Assembly (NCBI GenBank): GCA_040757205.1
Contig: JBFLXL010000011.1
Coordinates: 1-64,000 of the forward strand
Origin: Bacillota bacterium
GTDB taxonomy: Bacteria > Bacillota > Desulfotomaculia > Desulfotomaculales > Desulforudaceae
Reading direction: 5' to 3'
Length of the DNA stretch: 64,000 nt
The translations under genes and the position numbers were made by a program. Position 1 is the stretch's first letter. Each line of letters starts with the position of its first letter. A model generated the notes under the pieces. It did no database searches, was not told the DNA's origin, and saw only the letters and a list, made by a program, of their open reading frames with translations. Of the stretch, positions 26,937 through 36,831 are shown one piece after another.

Positions 26937-27398
26937 CTACCTTTTCTTCGGAACCCGGTATTTGCCGGTGGCCCGCTTCGGGCGGGAACACCGGTCGGGC
27001 CGGGTCACAAGTTCCTTGCCGCCGCATTTCGGGCATTGTTGTGCGTTCAAGCCGCCGGGAGCCGGCTCCGATTCCGTCCGGCAGCCGGTACAGCGCATGC
27101 GCCGCGCCACGTACTCGAAGTTGCCGCCCTCCACCCGGATCGCCCTGCCCATTACCAGGGCTTGGGCCACCTTGGCCCGCGCGCCGGTCAAAATACGCTG
27201 AAAGGTGGGGCGCGAGACGCCCATACGCTCGGCACAATCTTCCTGTTCCAACCCTTCCAGGTCCTTTAGACGCAACGCTTCCACTTCTTCCACCGCCAGA
27301 CCGACCTCCTCCAGGTCCCATAACGGAATCCCGGCCGGCCTAAAGTAGGTGTACTGAGGAAGGAACTCAACCCGGCGGCATTTTGGTGGTCTACCCAT
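26937..27398 (-). CDS. DUF134 (UPF0251) DNA-binding protein with zinc-ribbon tail
   Basis: The 153-residue protein begins MGRPPKCRRV and has a sigma-region-4-like helix-turn-helix (ERMGVSRPTFQRIL, about residues 57-70), typical of DUF134. A C-terminal extension carries RCTGCRTE and QQCPKCGG, a likely zinc ribbon. DUF134 genes often sit beside Mrp-type ATPases, as here (27 nt apart). Its targets are unknown. The ATG 27398 has a GGGGAG site. Confidence 0.85.
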   Translation of the reverse strand: MGRPPKCRRVEFLPQYTYFRPAGIPLWDLEEVGLAVEEVEALRLKDLEGLEQEDCAERMGVSRPTFQRILTGARAKVAQALVMGRAIRVEGGNFEYVARRMRCTGCRTESEPAPGGLNAQQCPKCGGKELVTRPDRCSRPKRATGKYRVPKKR

Positions 27399-27411
27399 GG
27401 CTATTCTCCCC

Positions 27412-29112
27412 TTAAAACAGCCCCTTCACCCGTCCGTGCTCGTCGATGTCAATCCCGAAAGCCGCCGGCCGGGAGGGCAGGCCGGGCATGGTGAGCATCG
27501 CCCCGGCCAGGGGGTACAAAAACCCGGCGCCCAGCGACACCCGGATATCCCGGATCGGAAACACATAGCCGGAGGGCACGTTTCTCAGGTTGGGGTCGTG
27601 GGAGATGGAGAGGTGTGTCTTGGCCATGCAGATCGGCAAGCGGCCCCAACCCAGCTCCTCGAAGCGGGCGATCTTCTTTTCCGCCGGGGGCTCGTAGGCC
27701 ACCTCGTCCGCGTTGTAGACCCGCCGGGCGAGCACCTCGATTTTTTCCTTGATCGACAGTTCATCCGGGTAGAGCAGGCGGAAATCTCCGCCCCGTTCAC
27801 AGGCCGACACGACACCGGCGGCGAGTTCAGACGCCCCCGCCCCGCCTTCCGCCCAGGCGGTGACCGGATGCGCGCTCATTGCCCCGGCGCGCACCGCCTC
27901 CCGGAGCACGGTCTCAACCTCGGCGTCCGTGTCACCCAGGAATCGGTTCACGGCGACCACCACCGGCACCCCGTAATAGCGGGCGACTTTGACCATGTGC
28001 GCCAGGTTCCGGCACCCTTCCGCGACCGCGGCCGGGTTTTCCCGCTTGATCTCCTCGGGCATCGGCCTGCCGGGGATGATCCGGCCGACACCGCCGTGCA
28101 TTTTGAGCGACCGTATCGTGCAGGTGACCACCACGCAGTCGGGCCGGAGCCCCGACTGCCGGCACTTGATGTCCATGAATTTCTCCATGCCCAGGTCGGC
28201 GCCGAACCCGCTCTCGGTTACCACGTAGTCGGCCAGTTTCAGCGCCATCTTGTCGGCCAGCACCGAGCACTGCCCGTGGGCGATGTTGGCGAACGGTCCG
28301 GCGTGCACGATGCAGGGCTGCCCCTCCAGCGTCTGAACCAGGTTGGGCTTGATTGCTTCCTTGAGAATCGCCGCCATCGCCCCGGCGCCCTGAAGATCCT
28401 CGGCCGTGACCGGGCGGCCCTGCCGGTCAAATCCCACCACAATCCGCCCCAGCCGCCGGCGCAGGTCGCCGATGCCGTCGGTCAGTGCCAGGGCGGCCAT
28501 GACCTCCGACGCGGTCGTCGCTTCGAAAGCGGCCTCCCGGGGGTAGCCGTTGACCGGACCCCCCAAGCCCACGACCACGTCCCGCAAGGCCCGGTCGTTA
28601 ACGTCCATGACCCTGGTCCAGGTGACCGTGTGCAGGTCGATATCGTGCGGGTTGCCGTGGTAAAGCGAGGCGTCGAGCATGGCGGCCAGCAGGTTGTGGG
28701 CCTGCCCCACCGCGTGGATGTCGCCGGTGAAATGCAGGTTCAAGTCTTCCATGGGCACCACCTGGGCCCAACCGCCCCCGGCGGCCCCGCCTTTGATCCC
28801 GAACACCGGGCCCATGGAAGGCTGACGCAGGGTGCAGGCCGCCCGTTTGCCGATGCGGCCCAGACCCTGCGTCAGTCCGATGGTGGTCAGGGTTTTCCCC
28901 TCGCCGAGCGGGGTGGGGGTGACGGCCGTGACGTCGATCAGCCGGCCGGCCGGCCGTTCCCTGAGTTTGTCGAGCACGTGCAGGCCGACCTTGGCCTTGT
29001 ACCGGCCGTACAGGTCGATGTCTTCCGCCGCCAGGCCGATTGCGGCCGCGAGATCGGCAATGGGGATCATCCGGTGCGCCTGGGCGATCTCCAGGTCCGT
29101 CTTGAACGGCAT
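27412..29112 (-). CDS. fhs: Formate--tetrahydrofolate ligase
   Basis: ATP-dependent formation of 10-formyl-THF, the first folate step of the Wood-Ljungdahl methyl branch. The 566-residue protein has the P-loop TPTPLGEGKTLT, RQPSMGPVFGIKGGAAGGG, the DIHAV segment and VVTCTIRSLK. Its ATG shares one base with the ndk stop (TGATG). A GTG at 29115 is an alternative. The presence of fhs supports C1 metabolism, though no other Wood-Ljungdahl gene is in the window. Confidence 0.96.
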   Translation of the reverse strand: MPFKTDLEIAQAHRMIPIADLAAAIGLAAEDIDLYGRYKAKVGLHVLDKLRERPAGRLIDVTAVTPTPLGEGKTLTTIGLTQGLGRIGKRAACTLRQPSMGPVFGIKGGAAGGGWAQVVPMEDLNLHFTGDIHAVGQAHNLLAAMLDASLYHGNPHDIDLHTVTWTRVMDVNDRALRDVVVGLGGPVNGYPREAAFEATTASEVMAALALTDGIGDLRRRLGRIVVGFDRQGRPVTAEDLQGAGAMAAILKEAIKPNLVQTLEGQPCIVHAGPFANIAHGQCSVLADKMALKLADYVVTESGFGADLGMEKFMDIKCRQSGLRPDCVVVTCTIRSLKMHGGVGRIIPGRPMPEEIKRENPAAVAEGCRNLAHMVKVARYYGVPVVVAVNRFLGDTDAEVETVLREAVRAGAMSAHPVTAWAEGGAGASELAAGVVSACERGGDFRLLYPDELSIKEKIEVLARRVYNADEVAYEPPAEKKIARFEELGWGRLPICMAKTHLSISHDPNLRNVPSGYVFPIRDIRVSLGAGFLYPLAGAMLTMPGLPSRPAAFGIDIDEHGRVKGLF

Positions 29113-29561
29113 CACTCGTAAATCCAGGGATCCAGCGCTTGTGTGTATCCGATCAGTTCCGCGTCCGCAAAGAAAAGTCCAATTTCCCGCGCGGCGCTGG
29201 CCGCCGAGTCGGAACCGTGGACGATATTGCGGCCGACGTCGATGCCGTAGGTGCCGCGGATGGTGCCGGGCAGCGCCTTGGCCGGCTGGGTGGCCCCCAT
29301 CATCTCCCGGACCGCCGGGACCACTTCCTTGCCCTCCAGGACCACGGCCGCGACCGGGCCCGAGGTGATGTAGCGGACAAGCTCCTCAAAAAAGGGCTTG
29401 CCCCGGTGTTCCTCGTAGTGCCGTTCCGCCAACCCCCGGTCGATCCGGAGCAGCTTTAAAGCCACCAGCTTAAAGCCGCGGCGCTCGAAACGGGTGATCA
29501 CCTCGCCCACCAGCCCCCGCTGGACACCGTCCGGTTTCACCATCACAAAGGTTCTCTCCAA
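29112..29561 (-). CDS. ndk: Nucleoside diphosphate kinase
   Basis: Transfers the gamma phosphate between nucleoside triphosphates and diphosphates. The 149-residue protein is canonical: [17 protein letters not shown], the catalytic His in [11 protein letters not shown], and [10 protein letters not shown]. It overlaps fhs by one base and follows ftsH by 3 nt, so ftsH-ndk-fhs are probably one transcript. Confidence 0.97.
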   Translation of the reverse strand: MERTFVMVKPDGVQRGLVGEVITRFERRGFKLVALKLLRIDRGLAERHYEEHRGKPFFEELVRYITSGPVAAVVLEGKEVVPAVREMMGATQPAKALPGTIRGTYGIDVGRNIVHGSDSAASAAREIGLFFADAELIGYTQALDPWIYE

Positions 29562-29564
29562 AAC

Positions 29565-31439
29565 TTACGCTCCTCCTTGCTGAGCCGCCCCGTGCTGGGC
29601 CGCCCCGCGCCGGTCCGCCTCCGGCCTCACCGCGCCCGTGGCCGCCTCCATCAAAGCCTCGAATTCCTTGCCCTCAATGGTTTCATTATCGAACAGCGTG
29701 GTGGCCACCTGGTGCAACCCCTGCATATTGTCGGTGAGAATGGTTTCCGCCCGCCGGTAACACTCGTCGATAATCCGGCGCACCTCCTGGTCGATGGCGC
29801 TGGCCACCTCCTCGGAGTAGTTCCGGTCGCGGGAGAGGTCGCGCCCCAGGAAAGGCGTGTCTTGGCGCCGGCCCAAAGTCAGCGGCCCCAGTTCGTCGCT
29901 CATGCCGTACTCCATGATCATCTTCCGGGCGGTCTCGGTGGCGCGCTCCAGGTCGTTTTGCGCGCCGGTGCTGATCTCCTCCAGCACCAACTCCTCCGCC
30001 ACCCGGCCGCCCAGCAGCATCGTGATCTGGTCCAGGAGCTGCGAGCGGGTCGCGTAGTACCGCTCCTCCTTGGGCAGGAGAAGGGTGTAGCCCCCGGCCC
30101 GCCCCCGCGGGATGATCGAGATCTTGTGCACCGGATCGCTGTTCGGCAGGAAGTAGCTGACCAGCGCGTGACCGGACTCGTGGTAGGACACCAGCTTCTT
30201 TTCGTAGTCGCTGATCACGCGGGACTTCTTGGCCGGCCCGGCGATCACCCGTTCGATGGCATTCTCGAGTTCCTCCATGCCGATGCGCTTTTTGTTCGCC
30301 CGCGCCGCCAGCAGAGCGGCCTCGTTGATCAGGTTTTCCAGATCGGCCCCGGAAAAACCGGGGGTGCGGCGGGCGATCACGTCCAACTCGACGTCGTCCG
30401 CCAGCGGCTTGTTCCGGGCGTGCACGACCAGGATCTCCCGGCGGCCGTTGATGTCCGGCTGGGTGACGACGATCTGCCGGTCGAAGCGTCCGGGCCGCAG
30501 CAGGGCGGGGTCCAGGATGTCCGGGCGGTTGGTGGCGGCGACGACGATGATGCCCTCGTTGGGGCTGAACCCGTCCATCTCCACCAGCAACTGGTTTAAG
30601 GTCTGCTCCCGCTCGTCGTGACCGCCGCCCAAGCCCGCGCCGCGCTGGCGGCCGACCGCGTCGATCTCGTCGATGAACACGATGCAGGGGGCGTTCTTCT
30701 TGGCGTTCTCAAACAAGTCCCGGACCCGGGACGCACCGACGCCCACGAACATCTCCACGAAATCCGAACCGCTGATACTGTAGAAAGGCACGCCGGCTTC
30801 CCCGGCCACCGCCCGCGCCAACAGGGTCTTGCCGGTGCCGGGCGGCCCGAACAAAAGCACGCCCTTGGGAATCCGGGCCCCGATCTCGCTGAACTTCCGG
30901 GGTTCCTTCAAGAATTCGACCAGTTCCTGGAGTTCCTCCTTAACCTCGTCCACCCCGGCCACATCGGAAAAAGTGACCCGGGCTTTCTCCTCCGTGTGCA
31001 GTTTGGCCCGGCTCTTGCCGAACGACATCACCCTGCTGCCCCCGCCCTGCGTCTGCTGCATCAGGAAAAAGAACAAGCCGACCAAGAGCAGAATGGGCAA
31101 AAAGGACATAAACATCGTCGTCAGCCAACTGGGACGGTCCGGCAGCTCCTGCTTCCAGTTGACGTTCTTGTCGACCAGCAGCGCCGAGAGCGCCTGGTGG
31201 CCGCCGGGGCCCTTGGTTTCAAAGCTGGTCCCGTCCCGCAACCGGCCCGTGATGATGTTGGTTTCGTTGTCGGTCTTGATCACCACGGACGCCACCTGGC
31301 CGTTGTTCACGGCCCGGAAGAAATCGTTGTAGTCGAGGGTCTTGACGTCGGTGGGGCCCGGGGAACTGTATTTGAGCAAAGCGATGACCACGAGGACAAT
31401 CAGGATGTATATGCTTAAGTTCTTGATCACCCGGTTCAA
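29565..31439 (-). CDS. ftsH: ATP-dependent zinc metalloprotease FtsH
   Basis: Membrane AAA protease for misfolded and regulatory proteins. There are two membrane helices (residues ~6-23 and ~100-120) around an extracytoplasmic domain. The AAA module follows ([19 protein letters not shown], then [14 protein letters not shown]), then the zinc site HESGH with the third ligand region near TGAQNDL. I choose TTG 31439 (MNRVIKNL), 8 nt after a GGGAG site, giving 624 residues. In-frame upstream codons lack such a site. It sits downstream of tilS as in Bacillus, but hprT is missing between them. Confidence 0.96.
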   Translation of the reverse strand: MNRVIKNLSIYILIVLVVIALLKYSSPGPTDVKTLDYNDFFRAVNNGQVASVVIKTDNETNIITGRLRDGTSFETKGPGGHQALSALLVDKNVNWKQELPDRPSWLTTMFMSFLPILLLVGLFFFLMQQTQGGGSRVMSFGKSRAKLHTEEKARVTFSDVAGVDEVKEELQELVEFLKEPRKFSEIGARIPKGVLLFGPPGTGKTLLARAVAGEAGVPFYSISGSDFVEMFVGVGASRVRDLFENAKKNAPCIVFIDEIDAVGRQRGAGLGGGHDEREQTLNQLLVEMDGFSPNEGIIVVAATNRPDILDPALLRPGRFDRQIVVTQPDINGRREILVVHARNKPLADDVELDVIARRTPGFSGADLENLINEAALLAARANKKRIGMEELENAIERVIAGPAKKSRVISDYEKKLVSYHESGHALVSYFLPNSDPVHKISIIPRGRAGGYTLLLPKEERYYATRSQLLDQITMLLGGRVAEELVLEEISTGAQNDLERATETARKMIMEYGMSDELGPLTLGRRQDTPFLGRDLSRDRNYSEEVASAIDQEVRRIIDECYRRAETILTDNMQGLHQVATTLFDNETIEGKEFEALMEAATGAVRPEADRRGAAQHGAAQQGGA

Positions 31440-31486
31440 CAAGTCCACTCCCTTCGGACTCTCACTAGTTGGTCCACAACAGGAGT

Positions 31487-31515
31487 ATATTATCACACTT
31501 TATTTCCACTTTCAA
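31487..31515 (-). promoter_or_regulatory. Promoter of ftsH-ndk-fhs
   Basis: The minus strand has -35 TTGAAA (510-515), a 17-nt spacer and -10 TAATAT (487-492), overlapping the tilS stop codon. Confidence 0.68.
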
Positions 31516-32972
31516 CAAAGTTCAAACCGCGCCGGGCCGGGCTCCGAGACGCTCAAGACAAGCACCGAGCGGGTGCGGGGGGTGAGCTTGCAGAACTCGC
31601 CGATCCGGTGACCGGCCACCCAGACCAGGCGGCCCTCGCCGTCGAAAACCAGCGGAATCCGGTCTCGCTCCGGGCGGGGCACCTTGTTGTTGATCAGAAA
31701 TTCCTTCAGTTTCATCCGGCCGCCGGCCCCCTGCGGCCAAAACACGTCTCCGGGCCTGCGGTTGCGCACGGTCAGCGGCAGAGTCAGAGCATCGAGGTCC
31801 ACCGCCGCCTGTCCGGGCTGGAGCGTTTCCGGACGCCCGACCCGACCCGACCCGACCCACTGAAGTGGGTGCCCCGCGTGGGTGCCCCGCGCGTGCCGTA
31901 TTTCGGCGGTGATCCACCGTCCGTCGGGCAGGTCCGTCCTTCCGGGAACCACCAGCGCCGAGCTCCACGGCAAGGTTTCGGGAGGACTGGGACCGAGGCT
32001 GAAAACCAGCCCGGCCGCCTGTCTTTCCACCAGGATTCCCCGCGGCAGGTCCAATTTCTTGCCGCCGGCCTCGGGGCGGGCCAGTTCAAGGACCCGTTCC
32101 ACGTGGTCGAAATCGAGCGCCCCCGGATCCCCGGCCAACTCCGACCAGGCCTTGCGGACCACCCGCCGCCCAATCGCCGGTGAGAGAGCGGCCACCCCGC
32201 CCGCATCGAGCCGGACGGCGCCGTCCGCTGAAACGGCCAAGCGTTGAAAGGCGGACTCGGCCTGGACCGCCAGATAGTCGTTTTCCGCCCGGCAGATTTC
32301 ACCCAGACGCAAAAGGGCGGTCACCAGGTTCGGGTTATATTTGGTCTCGAGCAGGGGCAGGAGTTCAGCCCGCAGCCGGTTCCGGGTGTAAACGGGATCG
32401 AGGTTGGAAGGATCGAACCGGGGGTCGAGATCCCGGACGCGGCAATAGGCTTCGATCTCCCGGCGCCGGACGCCCAGCAGGGGCCGGATGAAAAGTCCCC
32501 TGACCGGCGCCATGCCGGCCAGGCCGGCCGGTCCGGTGCCGCGGATGAAGTGGTGCAGGATGGTTTGGGCCTGGTCGTCGGCGTGGTGACCGAGGGCCAC
32601 CCGTTGGGCCCCGGCCGCCCGAGCCGCCCGGGCAAAGAAGCGGTACCGGAGTTCCCGGGCCGCTGTCTGGGTGGAGAGACGTTCGGTTTTCCGGAAGGCG
32701 CGCACGTCACATTCCTCGACCACACAGGGCAGAGCAAGCTTTTCGGCCAGCATCCGGACGTACTCGGCGTCCGCCTCGGCCTCGGCGCCCCGCAGGCGGT
32801 GGTTCAGGTGGGCCACGGTAAGGGAAATGCCCAGATCGGCACTCAAAGCACTGAGAATATCCAGCAGGGCCACCGAATCCGGGCCCCCGGAAACCCCCAC
32901 CAGCACGCCCATCCCCGGCGCCAGCATCCGGTGCCGGACAATGTACTGTTGTACCCGATCTTGCAGGTCCAT
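31512..32972 (-). CDS. tilS: tRNA(Ile)-lysidine synthase
   Basis: Converts the wobble cytidine of tRNAIle(CAU) to lysidine. The 486-residue protein has the PP-loop SGGPDSVALLD, HLNHRLRG, GHHADDQAQTILHHFIRG and the C-terminal TilS domain ending in RTRSVLVLS. ATG 32972 has a GGTGG site, and ATG 32984 is in frame upstream. The coding sequence contains a short pentanucleotide repeat (31840-31858), next to two copies of a GTGGGTGCCCCGC unit, at the start of the C-terminal domain. Confidence 0.94.
   Translation of the reverse strand: MDLQDRVQQYIVRHRMLAPGMGVLVGVSGGPDSVALLDILSALSADLGISLTVAHLNHRLRGAEAEADAEYVRMLAEKLALPCVVEECDVRAFRKTERLSTQTAARELRYRFFARAARAAGAQRVALGHHADDQAQTILHHFIRGTGPAGLAGMAPVRGLFIRPLLGVRRREIEAYCRVRDLDPRFDPSNLDPVYTRNRLRAELLPLLETKYNPNLVTALLRLGEICRAENDYLAVQAESAFQRLAVSADGAVRLDAGGVAALSPAIGRRVVRKAWSELAGDPGALDFDHVERVLELARPEAGGKKLDLPRGILVERQAAGLVFSLGPSPPETLPWSSALVVPGRTDLPDGRWITAEIRHARGTHAGHPLQWVGSGRVGRPETLQPGQAAVDLDALTLPLTVRNRRPGDVFWPQGAGGRMKLKEFLINNKVPRPERDRIPLVFDGEGRLVWVAGHRIGEFCKLTPRTRSVLVLSVSEPGPARFELC
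31838..31892. repeat. Simple tandem repeats inside tilS
   Basis: About four CCGAC units (31840-31858) are followed within 10 nt by two tandem GTGGGTGCCCCGC units. Gain or loss of one 5-nt unit would shift the reading frame. Confidence 0.7.
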
Positions 32973-33126
32973 TTCGCCCACCATGCCTCAATACCGGAGA
33001 AAGGAGTCGTCTTTCAGGAGACCGCTGCGGCCTCCAGGCCTCCAAGCGTTTAGAACGATTTCTGGTTTTACAACACTCTTCTAGGCATTCCACGTGGGCG
33101 GGTGTTTTCCTCTATCCGGGGGACTG

Positions 33127-35544
33127 TCAGGGTCCAACTTCTTCCATTCTGCCGACCAGGACCGTCATATCGTCGGGGACGCTCTTGCCGGCGGCGTGCC
33201 TTGCTTGCTGCAGCACCAGCTCGGCCGTGCGTTGGGGATCGGTCCGCGGCAGGTCCCGGAGAAGCTCCCCGAGCCAAGTTTCTTTCTCCAGCGGACCCCG
33301 GTAGCAGTCCAGCACCCCATCGGTGACCATCACCACGAGGTCGCCCAACGCCAGCCGGCACACCACCGGAGCGAAGTCGATCTCCTTGATGATCCCCACC
33401 GGCAGTGCGGCGCTTTCGATCACACTCACCGTATTGGCCCCAACCACGAAGCTCGGTGCCGCCCCGATCTTGATGAACTCCGCCTGGGCCGTATAGAGGT
33501 CGATGACCGCCAGGTCCACGGTGGCGAAACTCTCGTCCGGGGCCCGCAGGAGCAGGATCGAGTTCACTGTTTTCACGGCCATGTCCTTGCCGAACCCGGC
33601 CCGGAACATGTGCTCGAGCAAGGAAACGGTGGTGCTGCTTTCAAGGGCGGCCTGGGCCCCCACGCCCATCCCGTCGCTCAACAGCAGGGAGAACTTACCG
33701 GACTCGAGTTCCAGGTAGGAGGCGGTGTCTCCCGATATGGCACTGCCGGCTTTGCCCACCTGGGCCAGCCCGACCGTCACCCGGTAACGGAGGGCCGGTT
33801 GCAGCCGGAAGGTGCAGTCGGCGGCCTGCTCTTCCCGGGTGCAACTGGTGTCGCTGACCATAAACGGCTGGCCGACCACCTGGGAGACCAGCGGGGCCGC
33901 CACGTACCGGCAGGCCAGTTCACTCCGGCAGGACGGGCGGCTGATGATGATCTCCAACCGGGAGTCTTCCCGGTGCCGGGTTTCGATGCGGTGCACGGGC
34001 ACGTCCAACTCCCGCAGCTTCCGGCGCAACGTACCTTCCAGCTGACCGGCCCGTTCCACGGTGCTGCACAGTTCGGTGGCCAGATTGTTCATGATCCGGG
34101 ACAGGCCCCGCAGGTGTTCGGACACCACTTCGCGGCTGTCCACCAGCCGCCGGTACCAGTACCGGTTTACCCGGTAAGTCTCATAGAGGCAGGTGAGCGC
34201 AACCGCCATCTCCTTCTGCCGCAAACATTTCCGCCGGATTTCCTCCGGAAAGTCCTCCGGGCCCACCCGGCCGGAAGCCTCGACCTGAGCCAAGGTAGCC
34301 TCGAACTGCTCGTTGATGCGGTCCGAATTCCGCTCCCAGCAGCTCCGGTACAGGTTGCAGTCCTTGCAGATCCGGTTGCCGACCTCATTCAAGAGCTCGC
34401 GCAACGGCTTTTCGGTTCCGGGCTCCAGCCCCGCGGGGGAAACTTTAGCAAAGGTGCGGGCCAGTTCCGCAAACATCCGGCTCCAGCTACGGACCCTGCT
34501 CCGGACCAACTCCTGGACCCGCTCTTCGGAAACGGTCGAGCCGACGACGCTGCCTGGAATCAGGGACCGCAACTCCTGATACCACCTCGCCGGAATCACC
34601 GCGAACAGGGCCGCCGCCGTCCCCGCCTCCACCAGCACTCCCGCCAGTTCCCGGTATTCACCGACATATACCGCCAGCAGGATGTTGCCCAGCACAAAAC
34701 CGGCGGCCACCCCCGGTTTGCCGAAGTGCCGGAAGGCGCCGCCCAGAAATCCGGCAAAGGCGTACACCCCCACCACCGCCGGCATCACGGTATAGGCGAT
34801 GCCGGGGATGATTCCGACCACCGCCCCGGCGGCGGCGCCCAACCCGGCCCCGCCCAACCCGGCGGCGACCAGGATGGCGAACTTGCTTAAGAAACCGTGC
34901 ACAGAAAACAGGTCCCAGCCCAGATTTCCGGTTCCGGCCACCGCCGCCGCCAGGAGCACCAGCAAGCAGTAAAAACCTTCCACGGTCAGCGGGCGGGAAC
35001 GGGGCGAAAGGGCAATCAGGAACACGTAGGAGAGCGACCCGGCCAACAGGCTCTCAAAAAACACGGCCACGTACTCATACAGCACCGCCCCCGTAAAGGC
35101 CAGGTACGAACCCTTGATCACCGCCGACACCATTCCGACCAGGACCGCCACCGCCACCCGGGGCCGCCGGAAGTCGGCCGGAATCGCCCGGAGGCCCAGC
35201 CCGACGGCGCCCAGGACCAAGAGTGCCGGCGCCAGTGCGGACCAACTCAGTACCGTAGCCTGCCCCGCGGTACCGGCGAGCACCGCCAACCAGCCCCAGG
35301 GTCCGAAGAGGTGCACGGCGGCGCCCGCAAAGGCGGTTACAAAGGGGCTGAGTTCCCCGAGCAGCACGGTACGGCCCAGCAAGAAAGCAAAAATAATAAG
35401 CCCCAGCTTCTGCCAGTGCATCAGATCCAGGGCTTGTCCCCAGGCCGGCCGGATGGACGGCCGCCGACGGCGGCGTGGAATGCCAACCCCGGCCCACTCG
35501 CCGGTTTTCTGCCGTACCCGATAGGCGTTCGAATAATCGGCCAC
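33127..35544 (-). CDS. spoIIE: Stage II sporulation protein E, PP2C phosphatase
   Basis: SpoIIE dephosphorylates SpoIIAA to release sigma-F in the forespore and acts at the polar septum. The 805-residue protein has an N-terminal basic tail, about ten membrane helices (residues ~45-320), a middle oligomerisation region, and a C-terminal PP2C domain with LLSDGMGVGAQA, SFATVDLAVIDL and VMVTDGV, whose aspartates bind metal. The GTG at 35544 follows a GGGAG site. Its promoter has an unusual 21-nt spacer (35585-35617). Position next to tilS is as in Bacillus. Confidence 0.96.
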   Translation of the reverse strand: MADYSNAYRVRQKTGEWAGVGIPRRRRRPSIRPAWGQALDLMHWQKLGLIIFAFLLGRTVLLGELSPFVTAFAGAAVHLFGPWGWLAVLAGTAGQATVLSWSALAPALLVLGAVGLGLRAIPADFRRPRVAVAVLVGMVSAVIKGSYLAFTGAVLYEYVAVFFESLLAGSLSYVFLIALSPRSRPLTVEGFYCLLVLLAAAVAGTGNLGWDLFSVHGFLSKFAILVAAGLGGAGLGAAAGAVVGIIPGIAYTVMPAVVGVYAFAGFLGGAFRHFGKPGVAAGFVLGNILLAVYVGEYRELAGVLVEAGTAAALFAVIPARWYQELRSLIPGSVVGSTVSEERVQELVRSRVRSWSRMFAELARTFAKVSPAGLEPGTEKPLRELLNEVGNRICKDCNLYRSCWERNSDRINEQFEATLAQVEASGRVGPEDFPEEIRRKCLRQKEMAVALTCLYETYRVNRYWYRRLVDSREVVSEHLRGLSRIMNNLATELCSTVERAGQLEGTLRRKLRELDVPVHRIETRHREDSRLEIIISRPSCRSELACRYVAAPLVSQVVGQPFMVSDTSCTREEQAADCTFRLQPALRYRVTVGLAQVGKAGSAISGDTASYLELESGKFSLLLSDGMGVGAQAALESSTTVSLLEHMFRAGFGKDMAVKTVNSILLLRAPDESFATVDLAVIDLYTAQAEFIKIGAAPSFVVGANTVSVIESAALPVGIIKEIDFAPVVCRLALGDLVVMVTDGVLDCYRGPLEKETWLGELLRDLPRTDPQRTAELVLQQARHAAGKSVPDDMTVLVGRMEEVGP

Positions 35545-35584
35545 TTGCTCAACTCCCAGAACATGGAATATGGGGTTTGCTCTA

Positions 35585-35617
35585 ATTGTAATCCACGTCC
35601 CAGGAGATTTCTGTCAT
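35585..35617 (-). promoter_or_regulatory. spoIIE promoter with 21-nt spacer
   Basis: The minus strand has -35-like ATGACA (612-617), exactly 21 nt, then -10 TACAAT (585-590). The B. subtilis spoIIE promoter is known for the same long spacing and its dependence on Spo0A with sigma-A. It overlaps the stop of the upstream ppx gene. The nearby CTGTCATTTT is only a partial 0A-box match. Confidence 0.55.
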
Positions 35618-36534
35618 TTTAGGATGGCCTGTTCCGTTTTTCTTTCGACAGCCTGAGGACCGTAGCGGGCCAAGCCGTGGAGAATGTCGGCCTCGCTCAC
35701 GATCAGGTCCGGTGCCGCCAAGATCCTCATAATGCAGCGCACGATCCGTGCCCCGGCTGGAATAATGTCGGCCCGCTCGGGCTGCAATCCCGGCATCTGT
35801 TTCCGTTCGGCCGGCCCGGCTGTCTCCAGGCGCAACAAGAGTTCCTCGACCGTGGCTTGGTTCAATCTCGTGCCGTGGACCCGCTCCGGGTCGTAGACTT
35901 CCAGGGCGAGCGCCATGGCCGCCAGGGTCGTGACCGTACCGCCGACTCCCACCAGTTGCCGGACGCCCAACCCACGCCTCTCGTCTGTCAGCAGCGGGCG
36001 GATGAGGGCGGTGATTTCGGTGTCGGTGTAGGGCGTCTCGGTCATCCGCACCGCGCCCACGGGCAGGCTGCGGCAGGCCGGCGACCCTTCTTCGAGCCAG
36101 ACGAACTCGGTGCTTCCCCCCCCCACATCAGCGACCAGGATGCCGGCCGGATCCAGGTCCAGGCCCGAAACCACCCCCAGGAATCCGTAGGCCGCCTCCT
36201 CGGTCCCGGAGAGCACCCGTACCTCGAAGCCGACGGCGTCCAGCACCCGCTTCACGAATTCATCCCGGTTGGCCGCCTCGCGCACGGCCGCGGTTGCCGC
36301 CACCACCATCCCGTCCGGCCCGTATTCGGCCGATACCGCCTGATACTCAGCCAGGCAGTTGATCGTCCGGTCCATGGCCCGGTCCAGGAGCACGCCGCCG
36401 GCCAGGTTTTCGCCCAGGCGGGTGGTGGTGAGCGCCGTGTGCACGACGTCCAGCCGGCCATCCGGAGCTATCCGGGCGATCAGCAGACGGGTGGAGTTGG
36501 TGCCGATGTCGATTGCGCCCACTGTGGTAGTCAA
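35614..36534 (-). CDS. Exopolyphosphatase/guanosine pentaphosphatase, Ppx/GppA family
   Basis: Hydrolyses polyphosphate or pppGpp. The 306-residue protein shows the ASKHA phosphate motifs AIDIGTNSTRLLIA and VADVGGGSTEFVW, and GVGGTVTTLA. It ends after the catalytic domain, so it lacks the C-terminal HD domain of long Ppx enzymes, as is common in Firmicutes. TTG 36534 is chosen because GGGAGGGG lies 6 nt upstream. A longer frame to 36681 has no site. Which substrate it uses cannot be told from sequence. Confidence 0.88.
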   Translation of the reverse strand: MTTTVGAIDIGTNSTRLLIARIAPDGRLDVVHTALTTTRLGENLAGGVLLDRAMDRTINCLAEYQAVSAEYGPDGMVVAATAAVREAANRDEFVKRVLDAVGFEVRVLSGTEEAAYGFLGVVSGLDLDPAGILVADVGGGSTEFVWLEEGSPACRSLPVGAVRMTETPYTDTEITALIRPLLTDERRGLGVRQLVGVGGTVTTLAAMALALEVYDPERVHGTRLNQATVEELLLRLETAGPAERKQMPGLQPERADIIPAGARIVRCIMRILAAPDLIVSEADILHGLARYGPQAVERKTEQAILK

Positions 36535-36557
36535 CTGCTTCCCCTCCCAGGTGCCCG

Positions 36558-36580
36558 AAAAAGGGGCCAGGCCCCTTTTT
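36558..36580. repeat. Perfect inverted repeat between ppx and hisG
   Basis: The arms AAAAAGGGGCC and GGCCCCTTTTT flank a single A. The element resembles blocks in the mfd-pth spacer (46950-47100), so it may belong to a dispersed REP-like family. It could fold as a terminator on either strand. Confidence 0.6.
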
Positions 36581-36702
36581 TGGGGGACAATCTCACGCAC
36601 TCGGCTTGATTTCCGGAGTTGCGTGATCCGCGAAACTCGTATTTCCCGAACCTCGTGAACAACAACAACCGGTCCTTTCATTCACCCATTCTTGCCTTCC
36701 AC

Positions 36703-36740
36703 TACTCCTGAATTCTGGATTCTGAATTCTGGATTCTGCC
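36703..36740. repeat. GAATTCTGGATTCT repeat block
   Basis: Tandem-like CTGAATTCTGGATTCT units upstream of hisG, similar to the panB-panC spacer. No function is evident. Confidence 0.5.
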
Positions 36741-36831
36741 CTCCGCCCGTTGACGGTCCCGCCTTTTTCCGGTATACATAAGCATGTGCGGCATCGCACG
36801 GCAATGATCCACCCAAGGAGGACCGAGTACA

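Noticed and set aside
27397-29121. 574-residue plus-strand ORF
   Set aside because: Antisense to fhs across its whole length and without motif.
33094-34890. 598-residue plus-strand ORF
   Set aside because: It is fully antisense to spoIIE, rich in His, Arg and Gly, with no domain. It is a GC-bias shadow.
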